Shown here: positions 49,166-60,370 of the stretch, piece after piece | How the letters are laid out: each line of letters starts with the position of its first letter | Position numbering within the stretch: position 1 is the first letter of the stretch | NCBI GenBank assembly: GCA_933228675.1 | Contig: OW121741.1 | Location: forward strand, 35,469,952 to 35,533,951 | Direction: 5' to 3' | Length of the DNA stretch: 64,000 nucleotides | Source of the DNA: Stomorhina lunata | Lineage: Eukaryota; Arthropoda; Insecta; Diptera; Rhiniidae | Position numbers and translations under genes: made by a program | Notes under the pieces: model-generated | Seen by the model: only the letters and a program-made list of their open reading frames with translations | What the model was told of the DNA's origin: nothing | The model's database searches: none

Positions 49166-49960
49166 AAATTTAAATGTGGTTGTCGCCAAACTTGGTTGAA
49201 GTCTATTTGTTGATTGTGTGGTGGTATATACACTTTGGGTTTCCAGTTCTTATTTTGTTGTTGGTTGCGATAATTGGTCTTAGGCTGCCAATAATTTCTT
49301 CGTTCGTTTCTTGGCTTGTATTCAGTTTGTCGATTTGATGGTTTCCTTTTTTCATCGTTTAAAAATCCCGATTGGCTTAACTCATGGATAGCCTCTTCCA
49401 TAGTTTTGGGTTTCAGATCACATAATAACGTCCTCATGTGTACGGGCAATCGTGTGGCAAATATTTTCAATGCCGTTGTTATATTTTTCTCGATGTCAGC
49501 TAAATTACCTTCTTGCCTGCTTTTTTGGTTGAGCATAGCAAGTTTACCAAGAATATAGTTATAAAAATCCAGGACGTTTCCAATTTACTGAGCTGCTCTA
49601 AGCTCTTCGTACAGCTGGTCGGCAGTTTGGAAACCCCCATAATTAGTTTCCAACATCTCCTTTATTTCTTTCCAGCTGTTCAAGTGTGAGTGTACCTACC
49701 TCTGTTGCTCTTAATGCCCTTTCCGTTAGTTTACTTTTAATTACGTTGGTGCACATTCTTTGTGCTTGTTCATTGTATGCCAGGAGTAGCGGGATGATGT
49801 CATCGACGTTTGTGCAGAATATTGACAGGTCTTCTTTTCTGCCATCAAATGACTCCAACCTCCCTAGATACTTTAAAGGGTCCATGTCCAGGTTTTTCCT
49901 CTGGCCTGCAGCTGCAGCCAGAGCAGCATTTGCTGCATTAATCGTAGCACTAATTGACAT
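49156..49960 (-). pseudogene. Gypsy-like LTR retrotransposon gag, truncated
   Basis: Starts at 49960 with MSISATINAANAALAAAAGQ and a capsid-like stretch (LESFDGRKEDLSIFCTNVDD, ERALRATEVGTLTLEQL). After a frameshift near 49660 it continues through an in-frame TAA near 49588 to MRTLLCDLKPKTMEEAIHEL, then a basic Arg/Asn/Gln-rich nucleocapsid-like end (NERRNYWQPKTNYRNQQQNK). It is cut at its 3' side by satellite III. This is the gag layout of Ty3/gypsy elements. Two lesions and no pol: dead. Confidence 0.75.
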
Positions 49961-50219
49961 AATTTTTTATTATAACTTTTTTATTTTTTAGTAGGTTTTT
50001 ATTTTCGAATAACAAACTAAAAAATGTAATGTTGAACTAACTTTATTTCCAAAACATTCTTAAAAGTAAAGCTTAAAATATGAAACACATCGATCATTGT
50101 GCTAAACAAGCATTTAGAATTAACATTAAAAGTAATTCTAGTGCTTAATAATGAAGTTTGAAACACGATGATCGTTGTGCCGAATAAGCACTTATTATTA
50201 AGGTAAGAGTTTTTTTCTG
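49961..50219 (-). other. Leader-like AT-rich region upstream of the gag relic
   Basis: AT-rich; two diverged direct copies of 'gaaacac.tcgatcattgtgc' (near 50081 and 50161). It could be an LTR remnant of the gag element, but I find no TG...CA ends or primer-binding site. Confidence 0.4.
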
Positions 50220-51960
50220 GCGTCTGTCGAAGTTGCACTGTATTTTGTTCTCAACCAGGTTAAAATTTGTATTTATGTTGCCTATTACTGGGAGATGGTC
50301 GGAGCTTAGATCGTTTATAACTCTAAGTGAGGAGATTATTTGTTGGTTACTCGTTATAAAAAAAATCTAAAGTTGAAGGGGTTCTTCTTGGATCAGAAGG
50401 TATGTAAGTCGATTCATGAGGATAAGCTAATTCCAACTGATTTGGTTGAAGTCTTTCAAAAAGTATGTATATTACCCAACTTTTATTTGTTTGACAGCCT
50501 TTAAATCGATTTCTGCAATTTAAATCTGCAGCCAGAATGTAATTGTGATTCGGATTTGTCAACATACGAAGATCTGAAATAAACATTTGTTTTCGGCCGA
50601 TTGCTCTAGAGCCTCCCGGGAAATAGCCTGAGTATAAATGTAATGGGTTGTTAGCAAGAATAATTTTAACACCAATGTTTTCTATTTCCTTTGTGTTTTT
50701 TAACGATAGCAATTCATGTGAAATATTGTTTCCGATAAGAATGGCTACACCCCCTCCTCTATTTTCTTGACGATCGTATCTGTAGCACTTATAATTTTTT
50801 ATGTTAATAGAAGTATTGTTGTTTAACCACGTTTCTCATAGAAAACATATATCAATATTAATTGTTTGTATTTATAAATTAAAAAAAAAATCGTTTTTTT
50901 TTTTTGTTTCGAATGTCACGGGCGTTCCACAAAGCCATTTTCAAAGAAGTGTTATCGTAAAAGAAATTTAAATGCAAGGATTGTTATAACATTTAATTGA
51001 TCAGTACGTGTCTTACACTTGCTCAAATTTTGTATAAGCTCAATAGTAATATTATTTAATTACTCGAAGGGAAAAAAGATTTTCATCATTATTTGGGTTT
51101 GCATGATGAAGATTTCTCCATACACTTGCAGTTCCGGCTCCATTTTTAGAGAATTCGGAAAGTGGGTACTGTAATTTAGAGTTCTGTTGTTTTGTTGGAT
51201 AGTCCTAGGATTTATTTTGTTTTGAAGGCGCTGCTTAACTTCTAAATAAGTTGTCCTATTTGGGCATTCTGGGGACATAGGTTTGTGGGTACCTTGGCAG
51301 TTAGCACATTTGACAACATTTGAGTTGCATTTAGCAGTTTTATGATTTCCGGCACAGTTTGCGCAGTAAGTTTTGACGTTACATCTGCTGGAACCATGTC
51401 CGAACATCTGACAATTGTCGCACTGAGTCACCTTAGATCTGTTAGGTTCATAATATTCCACCTTACTTTTATATAATATTATAGATGAGTAATTTTGCCT
51501 CAATTCTTTCAGTTAGATGGATTTTCTCTCGAAATAAACTATGAATATTACCATTTCCCCTTTGTTTCCCATGTCCCTGGTTAAAATTTTCACATTCAAA
51601 CATTTTAAAAATTTTGCCATAAGGAGACCCTTTATTTTTATTGGATCACATTTTTCGAGTCCCAAAACAACAGCTTTAAACGATTTGTCCTGCTTGGAGG
51701 CATAGGAAAAATGTTCATAATCATAATTATTCTTCAACGCATTAATTTCAGTATCATAATCACTTCTTTTTAAGCAGAAAACTTTAAGTCCTATTGACAT
51801 TTTTTTAATCGAATAATCGGTTATTTCTAAATTTCTCATCATTTCATGTATTTGTTCCGTTTTACACTTTAATATAGTTAGAGGTGGCAGTTTTTCTTTA
51901 ACAACATCATCAAGAACAATATCGTCATCATCATTATCGATTGTTTGCAACGGAGCAAAT
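50220..51960 (-). pseudogene. Jockey-like LINE: ORF1 (gag) and endonuclease
   Basis: ORF1 starts at 51950 (MQTIDNDDDDIVLDD), has an RNA-binding-like stretch (MSIGLKVFCLKRSDYD; KAVVLGLEKCDPIKIKGLL) and, after a single in-frame TAA near 51513, three zinc knuckles: CDNCQMFGHGSSRC, CANCAGNHKTAKC, CANCQGTHKPMSPEC. ORF2 begins near 50932 with MALWNARDIRN, then an APE-type endonuclease: ETW (about 50828), NRGGGVAILIG, YSGYFPGG, ILAADLNCRN, and SSDHLPV near 50298. One extra T in a homopolymer at 50358-50365 breaks the frame. RT and 3' end are missing; the copy stops near 50220. Layout and motifs match jockey/Juan-type elements. Confidence 0.85.
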
Positions 51961-52019
51961 TAATTTTGAGAATCAACTTAAAGAGTAAAGAAGTAATGTA
52001 GCACTACAAAAATAAAACA

Positions 52020-52630
52020 TAAAGCACTCTTTTAGGTTTACGACACTCGTTTGCCACATGACCCATTGAGTTACAGTTATAGTTATAGCACTGCATTTGA
52101 GCATATGACCGCAACGTATAATCAGGTATTCCTTCGATAAGGTATTCAACCATTTCCGACTCGCTTATCATTGCCTTACTAGCAAAAATGTTTTTATCAA
52201 AGAAATATTGCTGAAATGACTCACCCGATTTCTATTTTCTGCTCTCGAATTCTCGTTTCAGTGTAAGGCGGCTTGACCTGTCCTCAAACAATGCATTCAT
52301 ATCGGTCAAAAGTTTGCATTAGGAACCATCATCAAATCAGGGCGGGAGTCCAACCATTTTAGTGCTCTATGTTCGTAATTGAATTTGTTTGAAATGAGCG
52401 CTCGCATACTGTTTTCATCTAAATTATAATTTATTCGAAGTTCGAATTCAGCCATTGCTTCTTTGAGCGTAAGGCTGTTGGCCGACAATTGCGGTGACAA
52501 AAGAGCAGCCGCTGCAGCAGCGGATGCATATGAAATACCTGCTTCAACAGTAGTACTGTTAAAAAGACGTGGTTTTTGGGGTTCAATGCGAGAAGCCTTT
52601 GTAGTGAAACACGACCGTTCACTTTCGCAT
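52020..52630 (-). pseudogene. LTR retrotransposon gag with CCHC knuckle, degenerate
   Basis: Translation right to left in two frames: ISYASAAAAAALLSPQLSAN, LTLKEAMAEFELRINYNLDE, ALKWLDSRPDLM, then (after a stop) LLTDMNALFEDRSSRLTLKR, GESFQQYFFDKNIFASKAMI, ESEMVEYLIEGIPDYTLRSY and a slightly disturbed knuckle CNSMGHVANECRKPKR. That is a capsid followed by a CCHC box, a Ty3/gypsy-type gag. Stops and one frameshift; no pol attached. Confidence 0.65.
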
Positions 52631-52959
52631 TCAGATATTTATTGCATCATCTTTTTACAATTTTCTACTTAATAACTATAACTTTCGTTAAGTCAATATG
52701 GCTTTTCGTTAAGTTAAAAAGAAATGATCTTAATACCAAAGTTACACTTAATGCTAATAGTACATGAGCTAGAAAGAGACAGATATATTTAAATACATAG
52801 AACAATCTAGACAAACAACAAACGTATAAAAAATATAAACCGTTATCCTAAATTCTTACAGTAGGTACACTGACAATAATAATATAGCAATACACTGTAA
52901 CTAAAATGTAGTCTATCTAAATATATTGCTACACCTTTTTAACTTGAATTTTGTTCATC
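52631..52959. other. Anonymous spacer
   Basis: AT-rich, between two gag relics. No frame or repeat recognised. Confidence 0.4.
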
Positions 52960-53824
52960 AGTTCTAGGCGACGGGGGCATTCCTTTGAATTGGCAACTTG
53001 GCTCTGTGTGTTACAGTTAACACATCTTACAGGCAGACCTACTTTTCGTGTAACCTTCCCTGTTTTTTATATTATTCTTGAGACTGTCCAAATAGCTTCT
53101 GACTTCATCCAAGCTATAAGTCCCCGATATACCCACGATCACTACGATGAAAGGTCTGTGCTCCTTTCGTGTAAATGTTTCTTTTTGCTCCTTGAGCAAA
53201 ACCTTTAATTTATCAAAATCTTCAAAGGTGCAAATCCCAATATTTGTAGCATTTTTTTCAAATAATTTTTAGGGTATAACTTTTGTGACCTAAGGTTTTA
53301 TCAATAATTGCCGTCATATTTTTAACATTAATGTTATAGCAAGTTATAATAGGTACATTCTTACTATTATTAATACCATCTTGTTGGTCTTCTTTATTGG
53401 CAGCGTGCACTGTACCAGCAGCTTGACCCGTTGCGCCACAATTTTTGTCTGGTGTCTCTAGCTTCGGGATCTTTGGAGTCACTCCATGTTTTGCACCATC
53501 TGTTTGCTTGGCAGCTTCTGCGTTAGCTTGGCTATTGTTAATTTTTGATGATGATTTTATTGTCGTCCTCTGTTTTCGTTTTTCAAAAGTTTCCTTGACA
53601 ATCATATCTTCTTCACTAGTTGTTTCTTCATCAGAAAATTTTTCATTAAATTTCACCATAAGGTCTTCAACATTTTTTTTAATGTTTATGTTCTCCTCCA
53701 CCAATATTTTATGTTTTAGATGAAGATTATCATATGCTCTATCACGTTGATCGATAGCGCGTCGAAGATCTTCGTACGTTTCTTCCGACCTCAGTCGCTT
53801 GTGCGGTTTAATGTCACCCGCCAT
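52960..53824 (-). pseudogene. LINE ORF1 (gag-like), second jockey-group element
   Basis: A 188-codon open frame (53824-53258) with a charged, helix-rich N-terminus (LRSEETYEDLRRAIDQRDRA, likely coiled coil) and a Lys/Thr-rich linker, ending in VPIITCYNINVKNMTAIIDK. After a frameshift the RNA-recognition-like part continues (EHRPFIVVIVGISGTYSLDE, 53150-53090). A knuckle remnant CVNCNTQSQVANSKECPRR lies near 53018-52965 in another frame. This order is typical of jockey-group ORF1. No ORF2 is attached. It is not the same family as 51060-51950. Confidence 0.65.
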
Positions 53825-54099
53825 TTAAAAATGTTCATTAAAATAATTTTTTATTAAAATTTTATTTAAAAATTTTTTAAGTTATTCTTTTTTAAAGACA
53901 ATTTCATATTTCACTTCATATTTCTTATTTTTACTTTTAAAATTTTTTTCTTCTCAAAAATTCAAAATCGTGTTAATATTTATATTTTATTTGTCAAAAA
54001 TGACTTGTGTCCCATCAATTTATGTCACTTTAAAACTTTTTATTTGTTTTTTTTTTTTATTTCTTCCACTTGTTCAATTTACACTTCTTTTTTGAATGC

Positions 54100-56040
54100 C
54101 AGTTGGACCTTGTTATATTCGTGGTCATTCAACCTTGAAAATATTCCTGTTTTCAATTTAGAAACCTTCTTCTCAAAATATTGGAAATATTTTTATTCGC
54201 GATGTCATTTCTTTCTATGTATATTCGTTTATTACCAAAAACTATTTCGCTGACTGTCTCGTCGAAATCTAGTATTATTATTTGGGTTTTAAAACGATTT
54301 ACCACCGTGTCTAATATTGGAATACTGTCGCCCAGATCTTCCTCTTGAGAGTGTTTAGTCTCACAGTCATCTGACAAATCACCCAACAAAATTTTCAATA
54401 TATTTAGTGTTTTGTTACAAAGGTTTTTGAAGCCCTGAACTGGGCATATAGAATAAAATGGATCATCCTTTGCCTATTTCATGATATAAATGGCATTATT
54501 GTTGGCCCTTTTTTGCAAGCTCAAAAGCATCTCGTCAAAATTCGATCTATCGTTAACCAAATCAATACTTACAATTCCTTAAAATTTGTTATACATTCTG
54601 ATCTTGATGGTTGTACTCGTAAATTCTTCATGTTTATAAAAGATTTCTGATTTTATTCTTGAAACATTTTCTTTAAATTCTAGTAAACTTTCGATTGAAT
54701 TTTCGTTCTGGGAATGGTCGATGTGTACCAATAATGAATCTTGATCCCCGCTATCATTTGTGACGTCTGAATAATTTTCTGTTAAATAATTAATCTCATA
54801 AGTGTCGGAGTTAATACGACTTAAATAATCGGCAACTTTGTTTAGTGCACCTTTTATATAATTTAATTGTATATTATATTCTCCCAATTGGACCCACAAT
54901 CTTTGAAGAAGTGGGCTGATACGAGAATATTTTACTTGTAACCACTTCAACGGTTCGTAATCGCACTCTAGATCAAACTCTCTTCCGTAGATGTACGGTC
55001 GGAAATAATTTTACACCCCAAACTGTCGCCAACAATTCTTTCTCGATTGTTTAGTAAAGTTCGAGAGGCATATGCAATTGGGTGGCCTTCTTGTGAAAGA
55101 ACGGCGCCAATTTTGAAATTGCTTACAACTGTAGTTATTTTTAATTTTTTGAAAAAGATTGGTGCATTGGTGACAATTTCTTTTAATGTTTTAAAAGCCA
55201 AGATATAATTGGGATCATATGTATTAATTTTTGCATTTTCCTAAGAGATTTAGTTAAAGGGCTTGCAATTTTTGCATAGTCCTTGATAAACTTTCTGTAG
55301 AATCCTGTCATTCCCAGAAATGCTTTGATTAGTTCGGTCGTTTTTGGAAGTTGTAGATTTTGTATTATTTTATTTTTTTTCAGGATTTGGCTTAATACCT
55401 TTGTTTGTCAGTAAGTGACAGAAAAACTGCGTTTATTTCTTCATAAAGTCGCACTTATCAATTTGTATGTTTAGCTTAGTTCTTCTTAGAGTTTTAAATA
55501 TGTCTTTTATGTTATTAATATGTTCCGCTAAGGATGAACTGAATATTAAGATGTCATCCATATAAACTAAACATGTCCTTTTAATGAAATTTTTCAACAC
55601 AGTATTCATCAATCTCAGAAAAGTTGATGGTGCATTGCGAAGTCCAAAAGGCATTCGAATAAATAAATGCCCAAAGGGTGTGGAGAATGCCGTCTCCTTT
55701 CGATCTTCCTCCTTAAGGAGTATTTGATGGAAACCTTTTGCCAGGTCCACAGTGGAAAAATATTGGACTCTGCCCAGTTTATCCAAAATACCGTTTAGGT
55801 TAGATATATGGTACCTATCTTCTGCTGTAAATTCATTAAGTTTACCGTAGTCTATTACCATTCGCCATATTTTCTTTCCAGAATTATCGACCTTTTTAGG
55901 CACAATCCACAAAGGGCTATTGTAAGCACGAATAATGTTTTGCTTTAGCATATAATGTATTTGATTGTTTATTTCATTCTCATGAATTTGGGGGTACATA
56001 CTCGTATATATCTTTGAATAGAGGTGTTTATCAATTGTAG
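54100..56040 (-). pseudogene. Gypsy LTR retrotransposon pol (RT, RNase H, integrase linker)
   Basis: The RT frame 55999-55433 shows IVPKKVDNSGKKIWRMVIDY, STVDLAKGFHQI, TPFGHLFIRMPFGLRNAPST and the catalytic LVYMDDILIF. A TAA follows DFMKK. Beyond it GIKPNP and FLGMTGFYRKFIKDYAKI continue before a frameshift. RNase H: GAVLSQEGHPIAYASRTL is clear, but the first catalytic Asp is lost (ITTVVSN instead of the usual TTDASN). It ends with LQVKYSRISP and GALNKVADYLSRI (54950-54820). 54398-54153 holds the tether text IIILDFDETVSEIVFGNKRI. Motifs fit the 17.6/297-type gypsy group. The integrase core is absent. Confidence 0.85.
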
Positions 56041-56158
56041 TAGCAATTTGATGTTCTATTTCAATTGTTGTTTTTCACTATTTTTAAAGGACAACAGATT
56101 TTTTACACTCGTGCAGACCCCGCGGAGTTCGCATTGTGCAGCTGATAATCTTTTTGCG

Positions 56159-56176
56159 GTCCCTGCTCGGGCGCCA
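56159..56176 (-). other. Primer-binding site (tRNA-Lys-like)
   Basis: On the minus strand reads TGGCGCCCGAGCAGGGAC, a near match to the 18-nt site complementary to the 3' end of tRNA-Lys used by several retroelements. It lies just inside the putative LTR and about 150 nt before the RT frame. Confidence 0.7.
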
Positions 56177-56500
56177 GTTAAGTCCTTTCAGGATTAGGTT
56201 CGAAATTAAAAAGACAAAAGATTTAAACTTTCAATTTTATAATTATTTTATTAGACAATTTATTTAAATAAGTCTTCATTATCAGCCGCACTGTATTCAA
56301 TTTATAATATTCTTTTATTATTCTTTGTTTAACACTTTATTTTTATTTATAGAGCGGAGCTCAATAGCTAGATTAACTAGAAATAACTAAAAACTAACTT
56401 TACAAAATCAATAATGTCTTAAGTTGTAGTTAAGCTGCCAAAAATAATTAACAAGCAAAAAATATAAATTTAAAGAAAATGCAAGCTGGTTGCGCGAGTT
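56177..56500 (-). mobile_element. Putative LTR of a gypsy element
   Basis: Defined on one side by the adjacent primer-binding site and on the other by the end of the gag relic at about 56511. AT-rich, with AATAAA words on the minus strand (e.g. near 56337 and 56268). The exact outer terminus is not determined and no second LTR is present in the window to align. Confidence 0.5.
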
Positions 56501-56510
56501 AAGATTAAAA

Positions 56511-57260
56511 TTAAAAACCACTTCTATGTTTGATGTCAAAATGAATATTAATCTTAAATGAATAATGTGAATATCTAGGATATGGATTTTGTTTCCATTG
56601 AGGATATTTTGGTTTATTGAATCTTATGTAGTGGATATTTTGTTCCCTGATGCAATAATCAAGAGCTATTGTCAATGATCCCGGCCTCATTGCTCTAATA
56701 GTGGAACCCATAGGTTCTCTTAAACCCGATAGAAATGTGTTTAAGCACATTTCCGAGAATAGGTTTCTTTTTGCTTTTATTACATTAACATCGGCTTCAT
56801 GGATTGACAAATTATTTGCCAATGCCGATTGTATTTCCATAATTTCACTGTAAAATTTTTCTATCGGTTTGGTATATTGTTTAAGAGAGTGTAAGTCTCT
56901 TATTAAAGAGGTTTCCGTCCGTTTGTCTGAATAATGGGATATCAAATTTCCTCGGATTTCATCCCAATTAAGGGATGTTCCGTACATGTTAAGAACTTCG
57001 TTAGCTTGGCCATCTATCTTGTTTCTAATCGCTCTAAGAATTATTTGTCCCATGGGAATGTTATCTGCTCCCCTAACGTGAAGAAGTATTTCCTCAACGT
57101 TATTTATAAATACATGAAGTAATCTTGGATTACCGCCAAATTTGGTAAATCCTTGATAGCGTCCGGAATCCTAAGTGAATTGAAGATATCGTTAGTATTT
57201 ACTGTCGTTTGGGTCATTGCAGTATTCGGAACTTCTGTATCTAAAGGCATATTAAAATCT
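56511..57260 (-). pseudogene. Gypsy LTR retrotransposon gag
   Basis: Minus strand: start MPLDTEVPNTAMTQTTVNTN near 57248, a frameshift near 57138, then an open frame from 57053. It has IILRAIRNKIDGQANEVLNM, LISHYSDKRTETSLIRDLHS, MCLNTFLSGLREPMGS and IALDYCIREQNI, the capsid of 17.6-like gypsy gag. It ends abruptly at 56511 in text resembling LTR sequence, without the expected basic or zinc-knuckle end, so an internal deletion joins gag to the LTR. Confidence 0.8.
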
Positions 57261-57581
57261 TATTTAATATTCTCAGGTATAGCCGAATGGCTCCCTGATT
57301 TAAAAATTTTAAATTCTTTAGACTCCAGAAGAAATCGAGAGTTTTTACTCATCAATATTAATTATTTATTTAAATTTACACTTTACCCTTTTCTACGATA
57401 ATAGAGATGTATCTATATTTTCTTATGTATCAATTTTGTACGTACTAACTTAAATTATATGGAGATACACATTACCAAATCACTTAATTTAAATTTTTCC
57501 ACTTTTTCCAATTCTATTAATCTTTTCAGAAATTTTATGATAATATTTACTTTTTTGTATATATTTTAAATTCGTTTTGTT
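57261..57581. other. Spacer upstream of the gypsy gag
   Basis: AT-rich; a short minus-strand frame near 57355-57270 (MSKNSRFLLESKEF) precedes gag and may be leader. No primer-binding site or LTR end recognised. Confidence 0.4.
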
Positions 57582-57626
57582 TTTGAAGACCGCCATTGAC
57601 AATGGACGTCAATGGCGGTCTTCAAA
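57582..57626. repeat. Perfect 19-bp hairpin
   Basis: TTTGAAGACCGCCATTGAC (57582-57600), a 7-nt loop 'aatggac', then the exact reverse complement (57608-57626). GC-richer than its surroundings. It may be fused element ends or a structured RNA; no function can be assigned. Confidence 0.85.
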
Positions 57627-57953
57627 GCGAATGGGCAGAAGAAATTCGCTACAAAGGCTAATAACAATATTAGAACAAGGATACCGTTACTCGTTAGAAT
57701 CTTTGCATAAACCCATCAAACCACCCAAAGGTGCAACAAAGGGGAATTAGGCTTAGATCCTAACAAGAACTTACACTCAGTCAAAAACTGAGTGTCGCAA
57801 AATAATTAAAAATAGATTTGTACTTAAACATTGCCGCCCACCTTGCAGGAACGAAGTAATGCAAAATTAGAACATTAAAATTAATTTTTTCAAATAACAA
57901 GTGGACTTTATTTAAATTTCAAAATATAAAAAAAATTAAATAAAGTTAAGGCG
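57627..57953. other. Spacer
   Basis: No frame. Contains a short hairpin 'actcagtcaaaaactgagt' near 57776. AT-rich tail toward the BEL relic with AATAAA words on the minus strand. Confidence 0.4.
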
Positions 57954-58560
57954 TTAGATCGGTGACACGCCGGAGATCACCCATCCGAAAATAGTGTATT
58001 GAGCCACTGGGAAACCGGGGCTCGAATGGATCTTGCCTTTCAAGACCAGCTGGCTGACTTCAGGTCCCAGAACAAGCGCGACGCGGGAAGACCTGAAAAA
58101 TGTCGGGTCAGCCAGTGGGAACCCGTCATAATGGTCACGAATGGACGCCGTAACGTCTTCCAGAGGTGTTTTAACCGCTTTCATGGCCGTGACCTTAGCG
58201 TTCAGGGTTGTTTTTTGCCCGGGATCGTACGTCGAACGGATTTCGAATCGACAGTAAGTATCCTGATTGATTTTACTGACCGGTAGCTTTGTTTGCCGAA
58301 TAAGTTGATCGCACACGTAGCTGTGGCTACAACAAAAGTCAAGCACGGCCCGGACATCAACTTCCCGCTTGCCCACAACGATCTTGACCCGTAAGGTCGG
58401 CGAGAACGCTATAGACGGGCGGACGGGGACTTGAACCACGGCCGGCTGTATACGCGATAGCGGAGGGCTTTGGGTTTTTAGTAGCGTTATCATGCAGCGT
58501 CGTATGATGCACATCTTGACAAATCCTGCATTTTGCTTGACTCGGACAGTCTTTGGTCAT
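57954..58560 (-). pseudogene. BEL/Pao-like gag end and aspartic-protease region, copy 1
   Basis: 58560-58470 encodes a gag end with CPSQAKCRICQDVHHTTLHD (zinc-knuckle-like). After a frame change 58440-57954 is open: PSIAFSPTLRVKIVVGKREV, VRAVLDFCCSHSYVCDQLIR, RFEIRSTYDP, ALVLGPEVSQLVL and FPVAQYTIFGWVISG. The layout, with a final 'Q.T.FGW..SG', matches the retropepsin-like (DUF1758-type) region preceding RT in BEL/Pao elements. The canonical D-[ST]-G is D-F-C here. The frame stops right after SGVSPI, before any RT. The 5' side is cut by a Tc1 relic. Confidence 0.7.
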
Positions 58561-59050
58561 ATGGGAGTCTTATTTTATTTCTTAGATCGGCGAACATACT
58601 TTTTTCCACCGGGAGACTATTAATTTTTGTTTCGTCCGAAAACAGTACTCTTCTCCATTCCACAGCGGTCCAACGGCGGTACTTCTTTGCAAACTCCAGT
58701 CTCTTCTTTCGGTTACGCTGAGACAATAATGGCTTCTTTCGGAAAATTCTTCCAAAGAGTCCAGCTTCTCGCAATCGACGTTTTACTGTATCTACTGATG
58801 GTTTTGCTTTCATTTGCACCGAAGACTGCAATCCGAATTTCGTTTGCTGATTTATGCGGATATTTTTTTGACTCATGGACAATTAGTGCGTCTTCATGAA
58901 CTGTCGTAAGTCGACTTCTTTGTTTACGGACCACCTTTTCTGTAGTCGAATCCTTTCTGACACTTTTAAGGCTCTTGCTATTTCTCTATAAGATTTTCCA
59001 TCCTGATGCATTTCGAGTACTGACATCACAGGGTTTGTTTTTGTGGTCTA
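58560..59050 (-). pseudogene. Tc1-like transposase, truncated
   Basis: Minus strand: MSVLEMHQDGKSYREIARAL (first helix-turn-helix, about 59027-58968), then in a second frame HEDALIVHESKKYPHKSANE, then VDTVKRRLREAGLFGRIFRK (second HTH, about 58795-58736), EFAKKYRRWTAVEWRRVLFS and DETKIN, where the Asp of FSDE is the first catalytic residue. The rest of the DDE domain is missing; text runs into BEL gag near 58560. At least two frameshifts. No inverted terminal repeats identified. Confidence 0.85.
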
Positions 59051-59134
59051 AGTTTTCTATAAAAGAAAGCTATAAGTTAAAATAATACAGATATGAAAAA
59101 TTAAATAAATAAAAAAAATAAATAAATAATTTAT

Positions 59135-59922
59135 TCAAATAGGAGAAGGGCCAGAAATGACCCAACCAAACATGGTATATTGAGCCACTGGGAGTCCCGG
59201 GTTCGATATAATATTCCCCTTTAAAATTTGCCGCGCTAGTTCCGGACCGAAAACAAGTGCAACATTCGCGGACACGTTAAAATTCGGATCCACGAGCTTT
59301 AGTTCTAAAAAGGATTGTTTAATGAACTCAGCGACCGATACCATTGGGGTTTTTATTTTGCACATTTTGGTAACCTTTATCGTACAATCCAACGATTCCT
59401 TGGGGTCGTGTATCGACCGAATGTGGATACGTGACATCAGGTTCGTTCCGAGTGGAATTGCTGGTAACTTTATAGTTCGGACCAACTCTTCGCAAACATA
59501 ACTGCGGGCGCAACAAAGGTCAATTACTGCCCGAATTGGTATGGTTTGGTGAGGGGCCTTGAGAAGAATTCTCGCAGTATGGGGGAAAGGTTATCACGTG
59601 TCTTATAGGCCAATAAAGAGCCGGAGCTTCGGTTGTCGGACGAATTGGAGTCGGTTTCGTTGTTTTGAAAGTTGGCCGGAGCGGTTCGTTTGTGAGTGTG
59701 TATAAGGCTGTGGTGTTTGCCTTTACAATGATTACAAACTTTTTCACTCGACAAGCATGAACTTGATGATGCGGTGAAAAGCAACGCCAGCAATACCGAT
59801 GCAACACGACCAACGTATGTATATGTGGGGGTTGGTGTTTCCGTCGTCCTGTTATTAATTGGTTCCAAAACGTATTCCTCCCATTTCTTAAAGATGTCGT
59901 TTATTTCTCTCTTTGTAGTCAT
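59135..59922 (-). pseudogene. BEL/Pao-like gag end and aspartic-protease region, copy 2
   Basis: 59922 onward: MTTKREINDIFKKWEEYVLE, then with frame changes HRYCWRCFSPHHQVHACR and VCNHCKGKHHSLIH (two zinc-binding clusters). After a Ser/Thr/Pro-rich linker comes IRAVIDLCCARSYVCEELVR (about 59535-59478). The frame 59485-59135 then has LMSRIHIRSIHDPKE, ALVFGPELARQIL and LPVAQYTMFGWVISG. It stops immediately after SGPSPI, the same place as copy 1. The two copies are clearly related but diverged at the protein level, including another D-L-C-C site. Confidence 0.7.
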
Positions 59923-60049
59923 TCAGTATCCCAATAGTTTGTCCCCATAGTTTGTCCTATTTTTTCTTGAATTAATAGTTCTATATTTCTTAAAATTATT
60001 TCAAATCTATCTTGCTCGGTTGTTTCAAAGGTGTTCATTTAAAGTGTTT

Positions 60050-60370
60050 CCATCCTTCAGCTTTGATATTCCGCAATTCTTCAATAACTCTTTGCTTCTG
60101 CTGGCCTTTGGTTATTTGTATGACGCTTTGTCTTAGTCTGCATTCCTCTTGGAAGCGTCTTTTCCTTCCGACTCCTTTTTAGGGGTTGTTAATTTTATTT
60201 CCTTTTCTACTGGTTTCGCCTTATTTTTCTGCCCTTCCCTATATTCCTCTATTGTTAATGGTCTTGGTCCGACGTTTTTCGGTGTTGTGGTGGTGTTGAT
60301 GTAATACCAACAGGAACGTACTCTATCAATTCTTCCCATTTACGGAATATTTCTTTAATTTATTCTTCCA
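60050..60370 (-). pseudogene. N-terminal scrap related to the BEL-like gag
   Basis: Minus-strand text FRKWEELIEYVPVGITS (about 60345-60295) resembles the IFKKWEEYVLEPINN start of copy 2. Downstream, in another frame, is a lysine-rich stretch (PVEKEIKLTTPKKESEGKDA). Zinc clusters and protease are missing. Relationship inferred from one short block. Confidence 0.4.

Noticed and set aside
53445..53723. Plus-strand frame of 92 codons
   Set aside because: Shadow of the minus-strand LINE ORF1, which has the recognisable sequence.
58627..58899. Plus-strand frame of 90 codons
   Set aside because: Shadow of the minus-strand Tc1 transposase.
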